NCBI GenBank assembly: GCA_002286715.1
Contig: NSJX01000020.1
Coordinates: 133,873-197,872 of the forward strand
Reading direction: 5' to 3'
DNA: 64,000 nt
DNA from: Dentipellis sp. KUC8613
Lineage: Eukaryota > Basidiomycota > Agaricomycetes > Russulales > Hericiaceae
Position 1 is the first letter of the stretch. Each line of letters starts with the position of its first letter. Position numbers and translations under genes: made by a program. Below are positions 20,671-32,500 of this stretch, piece after piece. The notes below the pieces were generated by a model. That model made no database searches and had not been told where the DNA came from. It saw nothing but the letters and a program-made list of their open reading frames with translations.

Positions 20671-23135
20671 ATGACGGAACACCTCACCGTCCTGCACGCG
20701 CCGCAGCCCCTCCCGCAACGGGGCCCGAGCTTCAGTTTCGCCCGGCGGGCTGCGCCGCCGTCCACGCCCGCGCCGCTCAGCACGCCCATGGTGATGCTGA
20801 CGGTGACCGTGGCGGCCGCGACCGAAACCGAAACTGCACCCCCTCCTGCCACGCCCGCGACCCGCGACGCCGCGCTGCTCTCCCCGCCCATAAACACCTT
20901 CACCGCGCGCCCGCGCCCGCCTCGCCCGCCCCGCCCTGCATCGGCGCCGCCCACGACGACCGAGTTCGCGTTCGCATCGCTCTCTGCGGCCCCACGTCAG
21001 CACCACCAGCACCACCCACACGTGCGCACGCGCGCGGTATCCTCCTTCGCGCGCCGGCCCGGTGTCGACTTCCTCGCGCGCCCCTCTCCTCCACTCCGTA
21101 CGTCCACGTCCACGTCCACGTTCACACTCTCCCATACGTACGACGATGCTCACCCTGCCGCACGCCCCACCCACAGTCCGCTCGAACTCCTTCTGGCGGC
21201 ACACCCCGCGCTCCGGCGTCACCCCATTCGTGTTCGCCTCTTCGTGCCCACCACCGCTCCCCCTCCCGCGCCGCTCCCCGCTCCTCCCGCACCATGCGCC
21301 GATCCCCGCGCTCCCGCCCCGCGCACAGGCCAGCCGCGGCTAACGTCAACATTCACGCTAGGGACGACGAAAAGATCCCGCTGCAGCACCCAAACATAAA
21401 TTATCGGCTGAGCCGGTGGGATATCAACTACAAGCCGCGCCGCGACGCGCCGTTCCTCATGGGCCCCGAACCGACAGCGACGACGAGCATCAACTGGTGG
21501 CCGTACCCCGCGTGGGGGCAGAGCGCCACGCCAACACCTACACCTACGCCTGCGCCGACGGTCCCCGCGCGTCTGCCTGCGCTCACAGACGGCGGTTCCA
21601 CTCTTCCTACAATCTCACCTACACCTACCACCTCATCCTCATCATCACCCTCACCATCCTCCCCAACCTCCTCCGCCTCCCTAATCCAACTCACCGCCCT
21701 CCCCGCCTCGAGCTCGAACCCCACGCACCCCACACATCCCACACAACACCGGCCCTTCACGCTGCTCTACCTGACGCCCTTATTCGCGCTCGCAGGCCTC
21801 GCGCTCGGCGCGCTGCTCGGCTATCTCCTCTTCCTCCTTTTGCGCAGGCGCAGCAGACATAGGCAAGGGAGGGGGAGGAAGGGGAAAGGGAAGGGCCCGC
21901 AGCACCCGTCGTTCCAGTTCGGTCCGCCGTACATGCCCATGCCCGTGCCGGCGCCGGGGGGAGAGGTGGGGGAGGCGATGCAGGAAGTCGCGCTGCACGC
22001 GCACGCCGATGGAGGGGCCGACGTGGGCAGCCCGAGCAAGTACTCGCGCCACGGCACGCCGTACCTCGGCGCGCCTGCGTTCGCGCTGCATCCGGGCGGG
22101 AGCGGGAGCGGGAGCGGGAGCGTGAAGGACGGGCTGCTCGCGCCGCCGAGGGTGCGCCGCGGCCGGTCGCGGTCCCATTCGCGCTCAAGCGGTCTAACCA
22201 ATACGAATAGCAATCACAAGAACAAAAATGAGAAGGAGAAGGAGAAAGAGACGGACGCGCGCCGCGCGCTGCATATGGTCGCGTCGCCCGACCCGCCGAG
22301 CGTGTACAGCCAGACGGACGACGAGGACGTTGACATGGCGCTCTCCGCGTGCGGCTCGCCGTATACATATGCGTACGACGCGCGCAGGCAGGGCTCGATC
22401 CGCCGCGGCATCCTTGCGCGGCTGCAGGGTGCCGCGCACTCCAGTCCCGCGCCCGTGAGCATGGGAGATGGGACGGCGTCGATGTCGATGTCGCCGGGGA
22501 GTGGAAGTGGGAGCGCGTGTGGATTCCGCATCGTGCAGGAATCGCCCGACCCCGTGCCGGCGTTTGGCGACCAGGCGTCGCTGCACAGCGCGCTGGCGCG
22601 CGAGCCGCGCGAGTCGTGGCTCGCGTGGACCAAGGCGTGGTCGCCCGCGAGCGTGTCCGCGTCTCCGGATGTGGGTGGGGCGGATAGGTACACGGCGGTG
22701 CCGGCGCGCAGGCTCGCGCAGGACAAGCACAGTCAGGGCATTGGCTCGCCTGTGAGGAAGAGCGTGGACGTGGACGTGCTCCCGGCGAGCCCGCGGCAGG
22801 TGATGTCGCCGCCGCTCGCATCGCAGTTGCTGTTCACGCCGCCGCCGCCTGCGTTCGAGGGCGTGCCCAGGACGGCGAGGTCGGACAAGCACAAGCGCAG
22901 GGCGAGCGCGAGCGCGGAGTCGGAGTCGGGCGTCAGCAGCATTGCGTCGCCCGGGCGCGAGACGGCGCGTGCGGCGGCGCTGGACCGGGTGGACGCGATC
23001 GTGGCGAGCAGCTACAGCGCGCGGGACGTGCGGCCAAGGAGCCCGACGATGTTTGGGGCTGTCGGCGCGCGGGAGGAGTTTCCGTGGGCGGGGGGGATTG
23101 AGCAGAGGCTGGCGGGGATGCATATGGAGGGCTGA
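20671..23135 (+). CDS. Single-pass membrane protein of unknown function
   Basis: The C-terminal open frame (from about 21362 to the TGA at 23135) is well supported. It has a Thr/Ser/Pro-rich segment, one strong membrane span (LLYLTPLFALAGLALGALLG, then YLLFLLL), a basic stop-transfer RRRSRHRQGRGRKGKGKG, and a long low-complexity cytoplasmic tail with repeated acidic and Ser-rich patches. An upstream motif, NYRLSRWDINYKPRRDAPF, looks conserved in style. My start, ATG 20671 (MTEHLTVLHAPQPLPQ, Kozak-like context), lies in another frame. A tentative intron 21138-21361 with branch site gctaac joins them in phase. The first exon is Pro/Ala-rich and less certain. This layout is common in uncharacterised basidiomycete surface or signalling proteins, and I assign no function. 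Confidence 0.6.
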
Positions 23136-23560
23136 TTTCGGTTTCGGTTTGATTTGATTTGATTTGCATTCGCTGCATGTGTACTTGTTATTGCATACCA
23201 TTTGTTACTGTATCATAGTCATTTGCTGGGCCAGGCACGGAGAGTCGTGATTGCGGGGCCATCATTGGCGCGCGGGTTGCGCCATCGACGTGCGCAGGCG
23301 CGTCATCCCGACGCAAGTTGGGCGCGCAAAGACGCGAGAGCGCGGCCTGCTTGCGTCTTGCGTGCGCACGCCCAGCGGCCCATCTGGCGCCTAAGCGCAA
23401 GCCCTCGGCCGTCGCCTTATATTGCCAATCTGATCCAGCAGCTGTTATTGCCTGTCGCCGGGCTGCTCCACGATAAAGCGCGGGACATGTCGTCTGCCTT
23501 TCCCTGTCATCTTTTTGCCCCCCGCGACGACCACGACGACGACGACACGCTGCACGAGAT
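23136..23560. other. Intergenic, promoter of the transporter
   Basis: The first 60 bases look like a 3' UTR (gatttgatttgattt). The remainder is GC-rich with no recognised gene. A possible upstream ATG at 23488 is in another frame and is not needed. Confidence 0.5.
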
Positions 23561-25891
23561 ATGGGCCTGCCGCTGGAAAGTGGCGTGCAGCTGCAGGAGG
23601 ACGCGCTGAAGAGGGACCGCGATAGCGCGCAGGAGAGTAGCTATGCCGATAGCGCGTCCGACCTCGAGCAGGTCAACCTCCAGATTGCCCTCGAGCAGGA
23701 GCACGAGATCAAGTTCCGGACGTGCTCTTGGGAGAAGGTGTGTCGCGTCGCGTTTAGCGTTTGTGTTGGTCGCTGACTTGCGCAGACCGCGGCGTTGCTC
23801 TTCTCCGAGTATATATGCCTTGCGATTCTCTCGTTTCCCTGGTGAGTACTGGCTACAGGCGATCATGTAGACATTGTGCTCATCTACGACAGGTCGTTCT
23901 CGGTGCTGGGCCTCGTGCCCGGCATCATCGTCACGCTCGCCGTCGCCGCGAGCTGCCAGTACACCTCGCTCATCCTCTGGCGCTTCTGCCTGAAGCACCC
24001 CGAGGTCCGCGACGTCTGCGACATCGGGCAGATCCTCTTCGGCGGGTCCAAGGCCGCGTACAACGTCACCGCCGCGTTCTTCATCCTCAACAACACCTTC
24101 ATCCAAGGTCCGTCCCTCTCTCGCATCCATATTACACCTCTGCCTCCGCTAACCGCAGACGCGCACGCAGCGCTCCACTGCCTCGTCGGCGCGAAGCTGC
24201 TCAACACGCTCTCCAACTCGGCGCTCTGCACGATCGCGTTCAGCGCAATTAGCGCCGCGCTCTGCTTCCTCTTCTCGCTCCCGCGCACGCTCGCGCAGCT
24301 CAGCGGCCTCGGCGTGTTCGCCGCGGCCACCATGGCGCTCTCCGTCCTGCTCGCCATCATCTTCTCCGGCGTGCAGAGTCACCCGTTTGGCTACATTGCG
24401 GGCGAGGAGCCGCTCGTGACGGCGATTCCGGTGCGGGGCACGACGTTTGTGGCGGGCATGTCGGCGTTTTTGAATATCACGTATACGCTGGTGGGCCAGA
24501 TTACGATTCCGTCGTTCATTGCGGAGATGAAGAATCCGAGGGACTTTCCGAAGGGTGCGTGCGTGCGGCTCGTACTGGGTTCTGGCCTGCTCTGGCGATT
24601 GTTGATCATTTGGTCATGCAGCGCTCTGGGCCGTGACGATCGCGGAAGTGGTCGTATTCACGCTCTGCGGGGCGTTGATGTATCATTTTATCGGTACGTC
24701 GACGGTCGTCGCGCATATATCCGTGCGTGTCCCGATTCCGCGATGCTGAATGTGTGTGTGGGGTGGGGGGCGTGCGTGCGTGCAGGCAACCAGTACATGG
24801 CCGCGCCCGCGTACGGCTCGCTGCAGCCCACGTTCAAAAAGATCGCGTTCTCGTTCGCGATTCCGACGATCGTGTATCTCGGCTCGCTGTACTCCGTGCG
24901 TTCCCCTTCCCCCCTTCTCTTTTCCCCTTTTACCCCTTCCCCCTTACCCCTTGTCCCCCCTCATCTTCCCCCTCCGCACCCGCCTCTTCCGCCTCTTCCC
25001 CCTCCGCACCCGCCTCTTCCGCCTCTTCCCCCTCCGCTCTGCCTCACTTCCGCACCCGCCTCTTCACTTCCTCCTCCACACCCGCCTCCTCTCCCCCCCT
25101 CCTGCTCCTGCACCTACCTCGAGCTAACACCCGCCACACACAGTCCGTGACCGCGCGCTTCCTCTTCTTCCGCATCTTCGCGACCTCGCGGCACCGCCAC
25201 TCGAACACCGTGCTCGGGTGGGCCGTGTGGGCCGCCATCCTCGCCGCGACGTGGGCCGCCGCGTTCGTGATCGCGGAGGTGATCCCGTTTTTCTCGGATA
25301 TGTTGAGTTTGATGAGCTCGTTATTCGGTGCGTTTTGCCTTGTTCTCTTCTCTGCTCTTCTGCGTTCTCTCTTTTGCTGAATCCTCATCTTTGTCCTTGG
25401 CATGCTGATGCGCGCAGACTGCTGGTTCGGCTTCATCTTCTGGGGCATGGCGTACCTCTCGCTCCACCCGGGCGCACAAAAATGGGCCGGCGCGGGCGCG
25501 CACAAGTGGGCCGGCGCGCGCCGCGCAGCCGAGACGCTCGTCAATTATGGGTTGATCGTGCTCGGGGTGTATATTCTGGGCGCGGGGACGTATGTGCGTT
25601 GTCTCCTTGCCTTTTTTTCTCATTTGTTTTCCTTTCTACTTTCGCCTTCTATCCTTTATTTTGCCTTTGCCGCCGCCTCTATGTCTCCACTATCACTACC
25701 ACTCTCGACGTGTTTCCTTGATTTTGATCTTCGCGGTTTCTTTTGTTTTTTTGGGTTGTGCGATTTTTCGGTGGGCTGACGCGCGCTGTGTGCATTGGGG
25801 GACGATGTAGGTCTCGATCCAGTCCATCGTGGATAGCTACAATGCGGGCGCGGTGGGGAAGCCGTTTACGTGTGCGAGCAATGCGCTTTGA
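23561..25891 (+). CDS. Transmembrane amino-acid transporter (AVT/SLC36-38 type)
   Basis: This multi-exon gene begins at ATG 23561 (MGLPLESGVQLQ). The soluble head is acidic (DSASDLEQVNLQIALEQEHE). The first spans are TAALLFSEYICLAILSFPW and SFSVLGLVPGIIVTLAVAAS, matching the start of Aa_trans (PF01490) proteins. Further spans include CTIAFSAISAALCFLFSLP, ALSVLLAIIFSGV, QITIPSFIAEMKNPRDFPK (the family's conserved re-entrant or span-5 region), ALWAVTIAEVVVFTLCGALM and VLGWAVWAAILAATWAAAF. It ends at TGA 25889-25891 after SIQSIVDSYNAGAVGKPF. Family members move amino acids across plasma or vacuolar membranes, and the substrate is not predictable. The intron 24896-25143 is a 248-base polypyrimidine stretch with tandem repeats, much longer than its neighbours. 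Confidence 0.85.
24935..25090 (+). repeat. Intronic pyrimidine minisatellite
   Basis: Inside a transporter intron, the unit cctccgcacccgcctcttcc plus gcctcttccc occurs twice in tandem and continues as degenerate cctctt/cgcacc variants. Nearly every base is C or T. Confidence 0.75.
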
Positions 25892-26426
25892 GGGGTTGAT
25901 GCTTTCGGGGATGCGAGGGCGACGGAGGATGAGGGTTAGGACGAAAATGAGGATGGGGATGAGGACGAGGGTTAGGACAAGGAGTGGTTATGATTATGAT
26001 GAGAGGGCGGGGAGGGAGGGGGGGAGGGGATATTTGTACATTAGAATTTAACGCACCCGAGACGATCCACGCAACACGCGTACGTGCTGGTGGTGCCTAG
26101 ACCCATGCATGGCCACATTTCACCCAGACTCTGCATCTAGGGAATCTTCTCAAGTTCTTCAACACAGGGACGCCCTCTGTTGTTCGATTTCGGCTCCTGT
26201 TCAATGCGTATGTCTCATTTTTGAAAATAGCACGGAATATGTATACGTAGTGGTTAATGTACGTCGAGAGAACGGAAAGTTTAATGCGATTCCGATTTCC
26301 GACGGCATGCATCGGTCTATATCTACAGATCTTTCTGGCAACACGTAAAAGTGAAAACACACACACACAATCCGACCGCCCCCACCAAAAGCCCAAAAAC
26401 AAGTTCGCAGACACAGCACATTCATT
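25892..26426. other. Transporter 3' region
   Basis: This is purine-rich just after the stop (25917-26030), with gagggttaggac present twice, then unique sequence and an (AC)n run at 26358-26369. I see no gene here. Confidence 0.6.
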
Positions 26427-26553
26427 AACCACCGACGGGGATCGAACCCGCAACCCCCACCTATATACCGCAGAGTCACAGACCCACGGAAGGAGATCTA
26501 TTGTCCCGACTTCCTGGTAGGAAGGTGATGCGCTAGCGTTGCGCCACGGCGGC
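26427..26553 (-). tRNA. tRNA-Arg(CCU): tRNA-Arg(CCU) with a 55-base intron
   Basis: The minus strand folds as a tRNA. The acceptor stem is GCCGCCG paired with CGGTGGT (two G-U pairs), the D arm GCGC/GCGC, the anticodon stem TCACC/GGTGG, and the T arm GCGGG-TTCGATC-CCCGT. The anticodon is CCT at 26521-26519. An intron (26517-26463) sits one base 3' of the anticodon, the standard nuclear position, and its aggaag can pair with the anticodon region. The mature length is 72. The B box GGTTCGATCC is clear, and the A box TGGCGCAAC is acceptable. The discriminator base would be U, unusual for Arg, so identity is less sure than structure. Confidence 0.7.
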
Positions 26554-29500
26554 ATAGTTATGTGGTTAGCAGAAGAAAGAGAGAAGGAAGTTTTAACGGG
26601 ATTGATGGGAGGAAGATGGGATGAGGCGGGGGAGGAGGAGGAGGGGATGAGGGGAGCTGCTATATTAGGAAGGTGGGTTGGGTGGGTGGGGTGGGGTTGG
26701 GGTTAACGGGGGTGTGGCGCCGCGCGCGCGGGGGAGGTGGGTTTGACTCGGATTCGCGGCGAGGTTTAATTGCTTGGTCGATATCGATGGTGCTGGTTGT
26801 CTGTGTTACTTTTGACTTGAATGTAGGTGAGCTGCTGGGGATAGTGGATGTTGGTTATGGAGTCAGGCTTTGAGACAAGTTTACCTGCGGCGGGACTTGG
26901 CGAGAGCGATGGAGGAGGCAGGAGGAAAGACAATCTTTGTTCATTGGTAAGTTTTCTTCGAGAAAGCAGCATAGTATGTCGTGTTATCTGAAATTGCTGT
27001 GCGCTGCAGGCTGATATGTTAGAATTCTGCAACGGAGGAACAGCTGTAGATCGCTTTTCGCACGTGCGTCAATCACGCAGGGCTCACTTGACGCAGTGGT
27101 CGACGCCATGCGAAGGACCGATTCGTGGACGCGCACGGACACAGAATTTGCGTCGGGCGGTCTCAGTGCATCCGATGGCTCATGCTCGCTCGTGCTATGT
27201 TTTTGTTGGCCAGACTTTCTTCTCGTATCTGCCTACACTCTCGTGAGTCTCGTCAGTAAGCTACATCTCACACCCCCCACCAATGCGCGACACTGTCGGT
27301 GTTGGTAGCGATTTGCAGGCACGTATGACGCGCGACACTCAAGTCATCGCCGAGGATATCGATAAAGACGGCCAAGGAAGGCAATCTAGTCGTCAGCCTG
27401 ACCTTGTCCAATACGTTCGTCAATTGATGCTGCTGCGCGGCGCTCGTGTTACATTTCAGTGTCTTGTACGCGTTGGGCACCCTGCCGCAGATCATATCAG
27501 CTGCGATCCGCTCGTTCCGACATCTTGTAAATGGAGGAAAGTGGGAGAACGTAAGTAAGAGCGATATGATCTGTTCCCCGTTTCGATCGAATGCTTGGAG
27601 TTCTGACTCGCGTTACTTATTCCCTCAAAGCATGACGCGTCGTCTGCCGCGGGCAGTATATATCATCATGCACGGTTCACAGTAACCTCACTGAAACCCG
27701 TTTCACTACTCCGGAGTCATGTTGGAGGCGCGAATCTGTAAGCACCATCATGTATGTAAGCGCGCGCGGGGCCCCCGACTCTGCTGCAGACATTGCTGAA
27801 GAACATGACATGCGGCAACAGAGAGTCCAGCAGGTACCCGAATCATATCGTTGTTTACATGCAACCTTGTCGACGAAGTCGCACGGCAACACGCAATGAC
27901 GCGTCGCGACGCGTTTCAGCACAGGTGACCCACACGCGCCGCACGTGCCTGCGCGCGCTAAAGCCTAAGCCCATTTTGATTTTCCGCCTCCCCTCGCGAT
28001 CGGCCCGCGCACTTGGCGCCCCTACGCCTGCCCCCTGCTTCTAACCGCATCTCCCAGCCCGCCCGCACACCCGAGTGCCAGCTGCAGTGCCTACTGCCTG
28101 CCAGGGCAGCAAATGCGCCGCAGTGCACAGTTTCACTTTTCGCCGCTGCGGTATGTGTCGCGTTTCGAATCGAGGGGGGTGACCATGACACGCGTATGAA
28201 GGTAGAGCCGCAGCTGGTGGCGTTGGCAAGCGGCAGCCACAGGCTCAGCGGTTGACTCGGGCGCGGCGGACGGACGGACTGCGCCGTTCGCGGTATATAT
28301 CTCCTTCGCCCCGGCGCCCCATGGCCATACGTATCTCTTTTACAGGACCCGTTAGCGATGACGACAAGGCTCGTCCAGGAACCGCAGCGTGCGTGTGCGT
28401 GCAATGCGCTCTCATGCACACAGTCACCAGGCCTGCAGGACCCGACTGGGGACGCTCTGCGAAGAGAAGCACGAAGCGCGAGACTCGAGGCGGGCGCGTG
28501 TACGTATACGTCATGCGGAGGCTCGCCGCGCCCCTTGCCTGCGATCCCGCCTCCGGATCTTTGGACGCGTATATCGCCGGTGCAGATAGCACCGGCATCC
28601 AGATCCCATGCGGGGACGGTGGGTGCGCTCTGGTACTTAAGGGCTTGTGTCGCTGGTGCATGGACGGTTTCGCTTTTGCTGGGTCTGCGATCTGTGCCAA
28701 CTGGGCTTCGGGCGCGGGGTCTCGTTTGCTGCCCGCGGGAGCTGCTGGGCGCTGATTGGGGCTTCCGTGCCGGCAGCGTACGCACTTCGAATTTGGTGGG
28801 CGGGACGACTTGGTACAGTGGTTGGTTCGGGGGATAAGCTGGGTTGACTCTATCGATGCCGACGGCCCGCAGTGCTTGGAGGACGCTTGACGCCTGGTTT
28901 CTCTGCGCTTGGTGTTTTCGTTTCCTCTCTTGCATTCTCCCACTTCTGCTAACTCCACCACCTCGAACTCAGCAATCGACGCCTCTTGCCTAGCCGGATC
29001 GCGGATATCTCGTGCTCTCTCGTCTGCCCGGTGCAACATCATCGCTACCCTCGAGCATTCCTATCGGTCAAAATTTGCGCGGACTCCCAGCCCAGCCGAG
29101 GAAAAGGCCAACGTCGCCGCTCCACAACCAGTCGACAACGGCTCAGCACCGCCGACCAGCGACCGCTAGTAAGTCCTTCACACCGATATCTCAAATCCTC
29201 TCATCGTGCATGCTCGACTCATAATTCAACTATCTAGTATCAGCGCACCATCACGCGCCAATCTCCCGCACCATCGTGCCTATTCCGCTTGTGCAACCCC
29301 CTCCCTCCTCCCTCCTCTCCGCCACCAACCCAACCTTGCGCACCCCCCTTCCGTTTCCCGTTCGCACGAGCGTTGCGACCGCTGCGGACCGCCACCATCA
29401 ATTCCCAGATCGCAGAACTGCCGCGAGGCTATTTATTCTTGCATCCGCATCCGCACCCGGATCTTTGACGCGCTGTATCGCCGGTAACGGGCTGCGGCAA

Positions 29501-32500
29501 CGTGTTTGTTTTCTGTTTCTGTTTCTGGTGTGACTGGCTCGCCATGTTCGTGCCTAATGCCACGGCGGGGCGAGGGGATGGGGGTATATAGGTAAGTTGT
29601 AAGGGCTACGGTGGGGCTTGGTGCTCGGTCGTTCTTTCTGGGCGTGCTCTTGCGGTGGTCTTTTCTGCTTCTGCGCCGTGGACGTTCGAAGCCCCTTCCT
29701 TGCTTACTGCTCGTCGACGCCGATTATTCCTCTCCCATCCGCCTGGATTTGTTGGGTGCCTATGACAATGGCGTCGTCATCGACGACGCGATGTCTCCCC
29801 TCTTCCCCCCTTCAATTCTTCACCACTCCCGAGTAGCTTTGCGCTCGACCCGTAACACGGGTTTCCTCTCCCCCCGCCTTTCACATCCAGCGCCACCTCG
29901 GCATAGCAACCTTAACCCCCGTATCACTTCCGCAGCCTCGCCCCTCATCGACGTCTAGTATCCGCTGCTCTATAGGTGCTCACCCACGTCTTGGTCGCTG
30001 TTGTAGATTGAAGAAACTTCCACATCGACGTCGGCGGCTCGTCTATGGCTAGCAGCCTTACATTTGCGCTTCAAGACGGCCTCGGGAACGGAAACAGCCT
30101 CCCCGCTTTCTACGAATGCAGCCATCTGCTTTGCTATACCCCCGCGTCGCTACTCGCGCAATCTCACTATCGGCTGGCTGGTGAGTTTTCGTCGCGATAC
30201 TGCTCAGGCCGTCCGCCCACCCTATTTATCACCGTCGCTTACGTCGCCCGTTTGTAAGACAGGTCTCCCCCCCCCCAGATCGGCTCTCGCCTGCCCTCGC
30301 AATCCGTCGCACTTCGCATTCGTCTCGTGCTCGACGCCATATATCCGCCTAGGCCCCTTTCCATCCCACCCGCTACGCCCCTCCTCCGCCTCCCGCTGAC
30401 GTCAAGTCTTCGCGAGCTCGTATATGATATATCGTCGGACTCTCCAATCGCAGGCACCACGGCGCCATCAAACGTCGCACCGGTACCTAGGCTTGCCTGT
30501 CCATCCCAATCTCTGGGCTTGATGCCCTCTATCGCGATCGTCTCGACTCCAAACTCGGACCGGCACTGTCCTTCCATACACACTCCGCCTCCACAGGTTA
30601 CAATTCAGGCTCGTGTACACCCGTTCCTCGCAATGGGTCGTATAAGCTTCTTGGGCGCCTCCATGGCTGACCGAGCGGGCTGGGGAGTTTCCTGCACCGT
30701 CGGCGGCCTGTCAACCGTTTGGACCTCCTCCCTCCCCTATCTTTGGCGGCTTTCGCATTTCCGCGTTCGCAGATCCTCGTCGTCTTTCACCCCTTCGACG
30801 AGCCACCATCCGCGCCACTGCGCCACCGCCACACCCCTTCCCCCTCTCTCGCCCAACCCAACCCAATCCGCACACGCCAACGATCTCGACACCCTCACAG
30901 CCAACCACACCGCCGCACCGCATGCCATCCACAGCCGGAGACAGCTGTCCGCATACGCAGCCGCACACCTGTAGGACTCGGACTCGGACTTGGAGGCAGA
31001 CACAGCCACAGCCACAGACTCCGGGTGTCGATCGTCCGGGCTAGCGGGCGGGTTGGTCCTAGTGCGAGTGTCGGGTTTGGTCAGGGTGCGGAGCGGATAG
31101 ACGGGACGGGATGGGATGGGATATAAGGACGCGGGGTGAGGCGTCTGCGTCTGCGTTCGCGTCGTCCCGCCCTCTGCCTCTGTGTTTTTTAACCTCTCCG
31201 ATGCTCGCCCGCCCGCCCGCAAGTACCCTTCTCGACGTTGGAATCTCGCTCGCTCAACGGCCCTCCCTGCTGCGCACAACCTCTCACCCCTCGTGAGCGG
31301 GCTCAAGGTTTTTTTTTCTCAAGTCCATCGAGTTCTCCTGCTGCACACAGCCTAAATGCGCACAGCCTGCCCGCTAGCGACTTGCAATTGGCAGTACTAG
31401 TTGGCTCGCCGTGGAGCTCCCTAGAGAATCCTGGTTAGCGATCCGCAGTCCGCAGCGCCCCCTCCACGTTCTTGCGCTCGCCGTCTGGCCTCTGTGTCTG
31501 GTCCACTTCTGACTTGATCTTGCGCTTCTTACACCGCGGTCCGCTCTCGGTTCTGCCTCCCCGACGAACTGGAAATCCGTATCTCTATGCGCAGCCGCTG
31601 GCGGGCTACCACCGGCGCGCGCCCCTCGACGTACTTTATATCCACAGTCCCCGCGCTCGATCTCCGCTCGCGTTTTTCGGCACTAATCAGTGCATGCTGC
31701 ACGCTGCTCCCTGCTCCCTGCGTCCTGCGGCTTGAAGATATATATCGAGCGGTGCGGGATTCAAGAGAGATGGACTGGAAGCTCAAGAGAGACGGGCTGG
31801 CGCGCGTGTCTGTCGTCGCGTCCGCGTGTGGTCGGCTGGCGTGCGTCTCTTAGGGTCAACTTCGCTTTCGCTGGCGCACTGCATGGTCCCACTTTACCCC
31901 GCCTAGCCTGAGCCCTGGTCTGCCCACTTACTTACCGCGTTGCATTGACGGCTGCATGCTTGCTCACAGCCATATGCGCCGCTTATACGTACCGTCGAGC
32001 AGCACGCTAGCCGGTTCCGACTTGAGCTCTCGTGGTGAGCGTCCGGCGGTCCGGTGCAAGAGCAAGAGCAAGACGTGTCGTGTCGTGTCGAGCGGTGGGC
32101 GGTGGGCGGTGGGCAGTGCGCTAGATGCGAGAAGGAAGGAAGGGAATAACGCAAAGCAGCTGGGCTCCGCACTGTGCGTGGCCGTTTTGTTGTGTTGTGT
32201 TTTCCTTGTGTTTATTCTGTTTTCGCGCGTTTCTCTGCAGGCCGTTTTCTTTTTTTTTTGTTCTGGCGCTGCGCATGTGGCACGCTGCCCCTGTCGCCGC
32301 CGCCATGACCATTACTATGACCATGACCATCGCTGGCCTGCGCCTGCGATCCCGGCGGCTACGGCTAGGTGTCGTCCTCCGCTCTGCGTGCGCCGTCCGT
32401 CCATCTATCCACCCACCCACCCACCCACCCACCCGCTCGTTCCCTCGCTCATTCTGCAAGTCCTCCGCGCCCCGAGTTGGGTTCCGATAAATGGCGGGCG

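Noticed and set aside
25929..25978. Telomere-like gagggttagg repeats
   Set aside because: Only two imperfect copies in a purine-rich 3' UTR; no TTAGGG array.
27958..28935. 325-codon minus-strand frame in the gene-poor region
   Set aside because: It overlaps another long minus frame in a different phase (28245-29042), shows no domain or codon bias, and its length is expected in GC-rich DNA.
32403..32432. (CCCA)n as a possible G-quadruplex or regulatory element
   Set aside because: Runs of only three C per unit over 30 bases in low-complexity DNA; nothing ties it to a gene.
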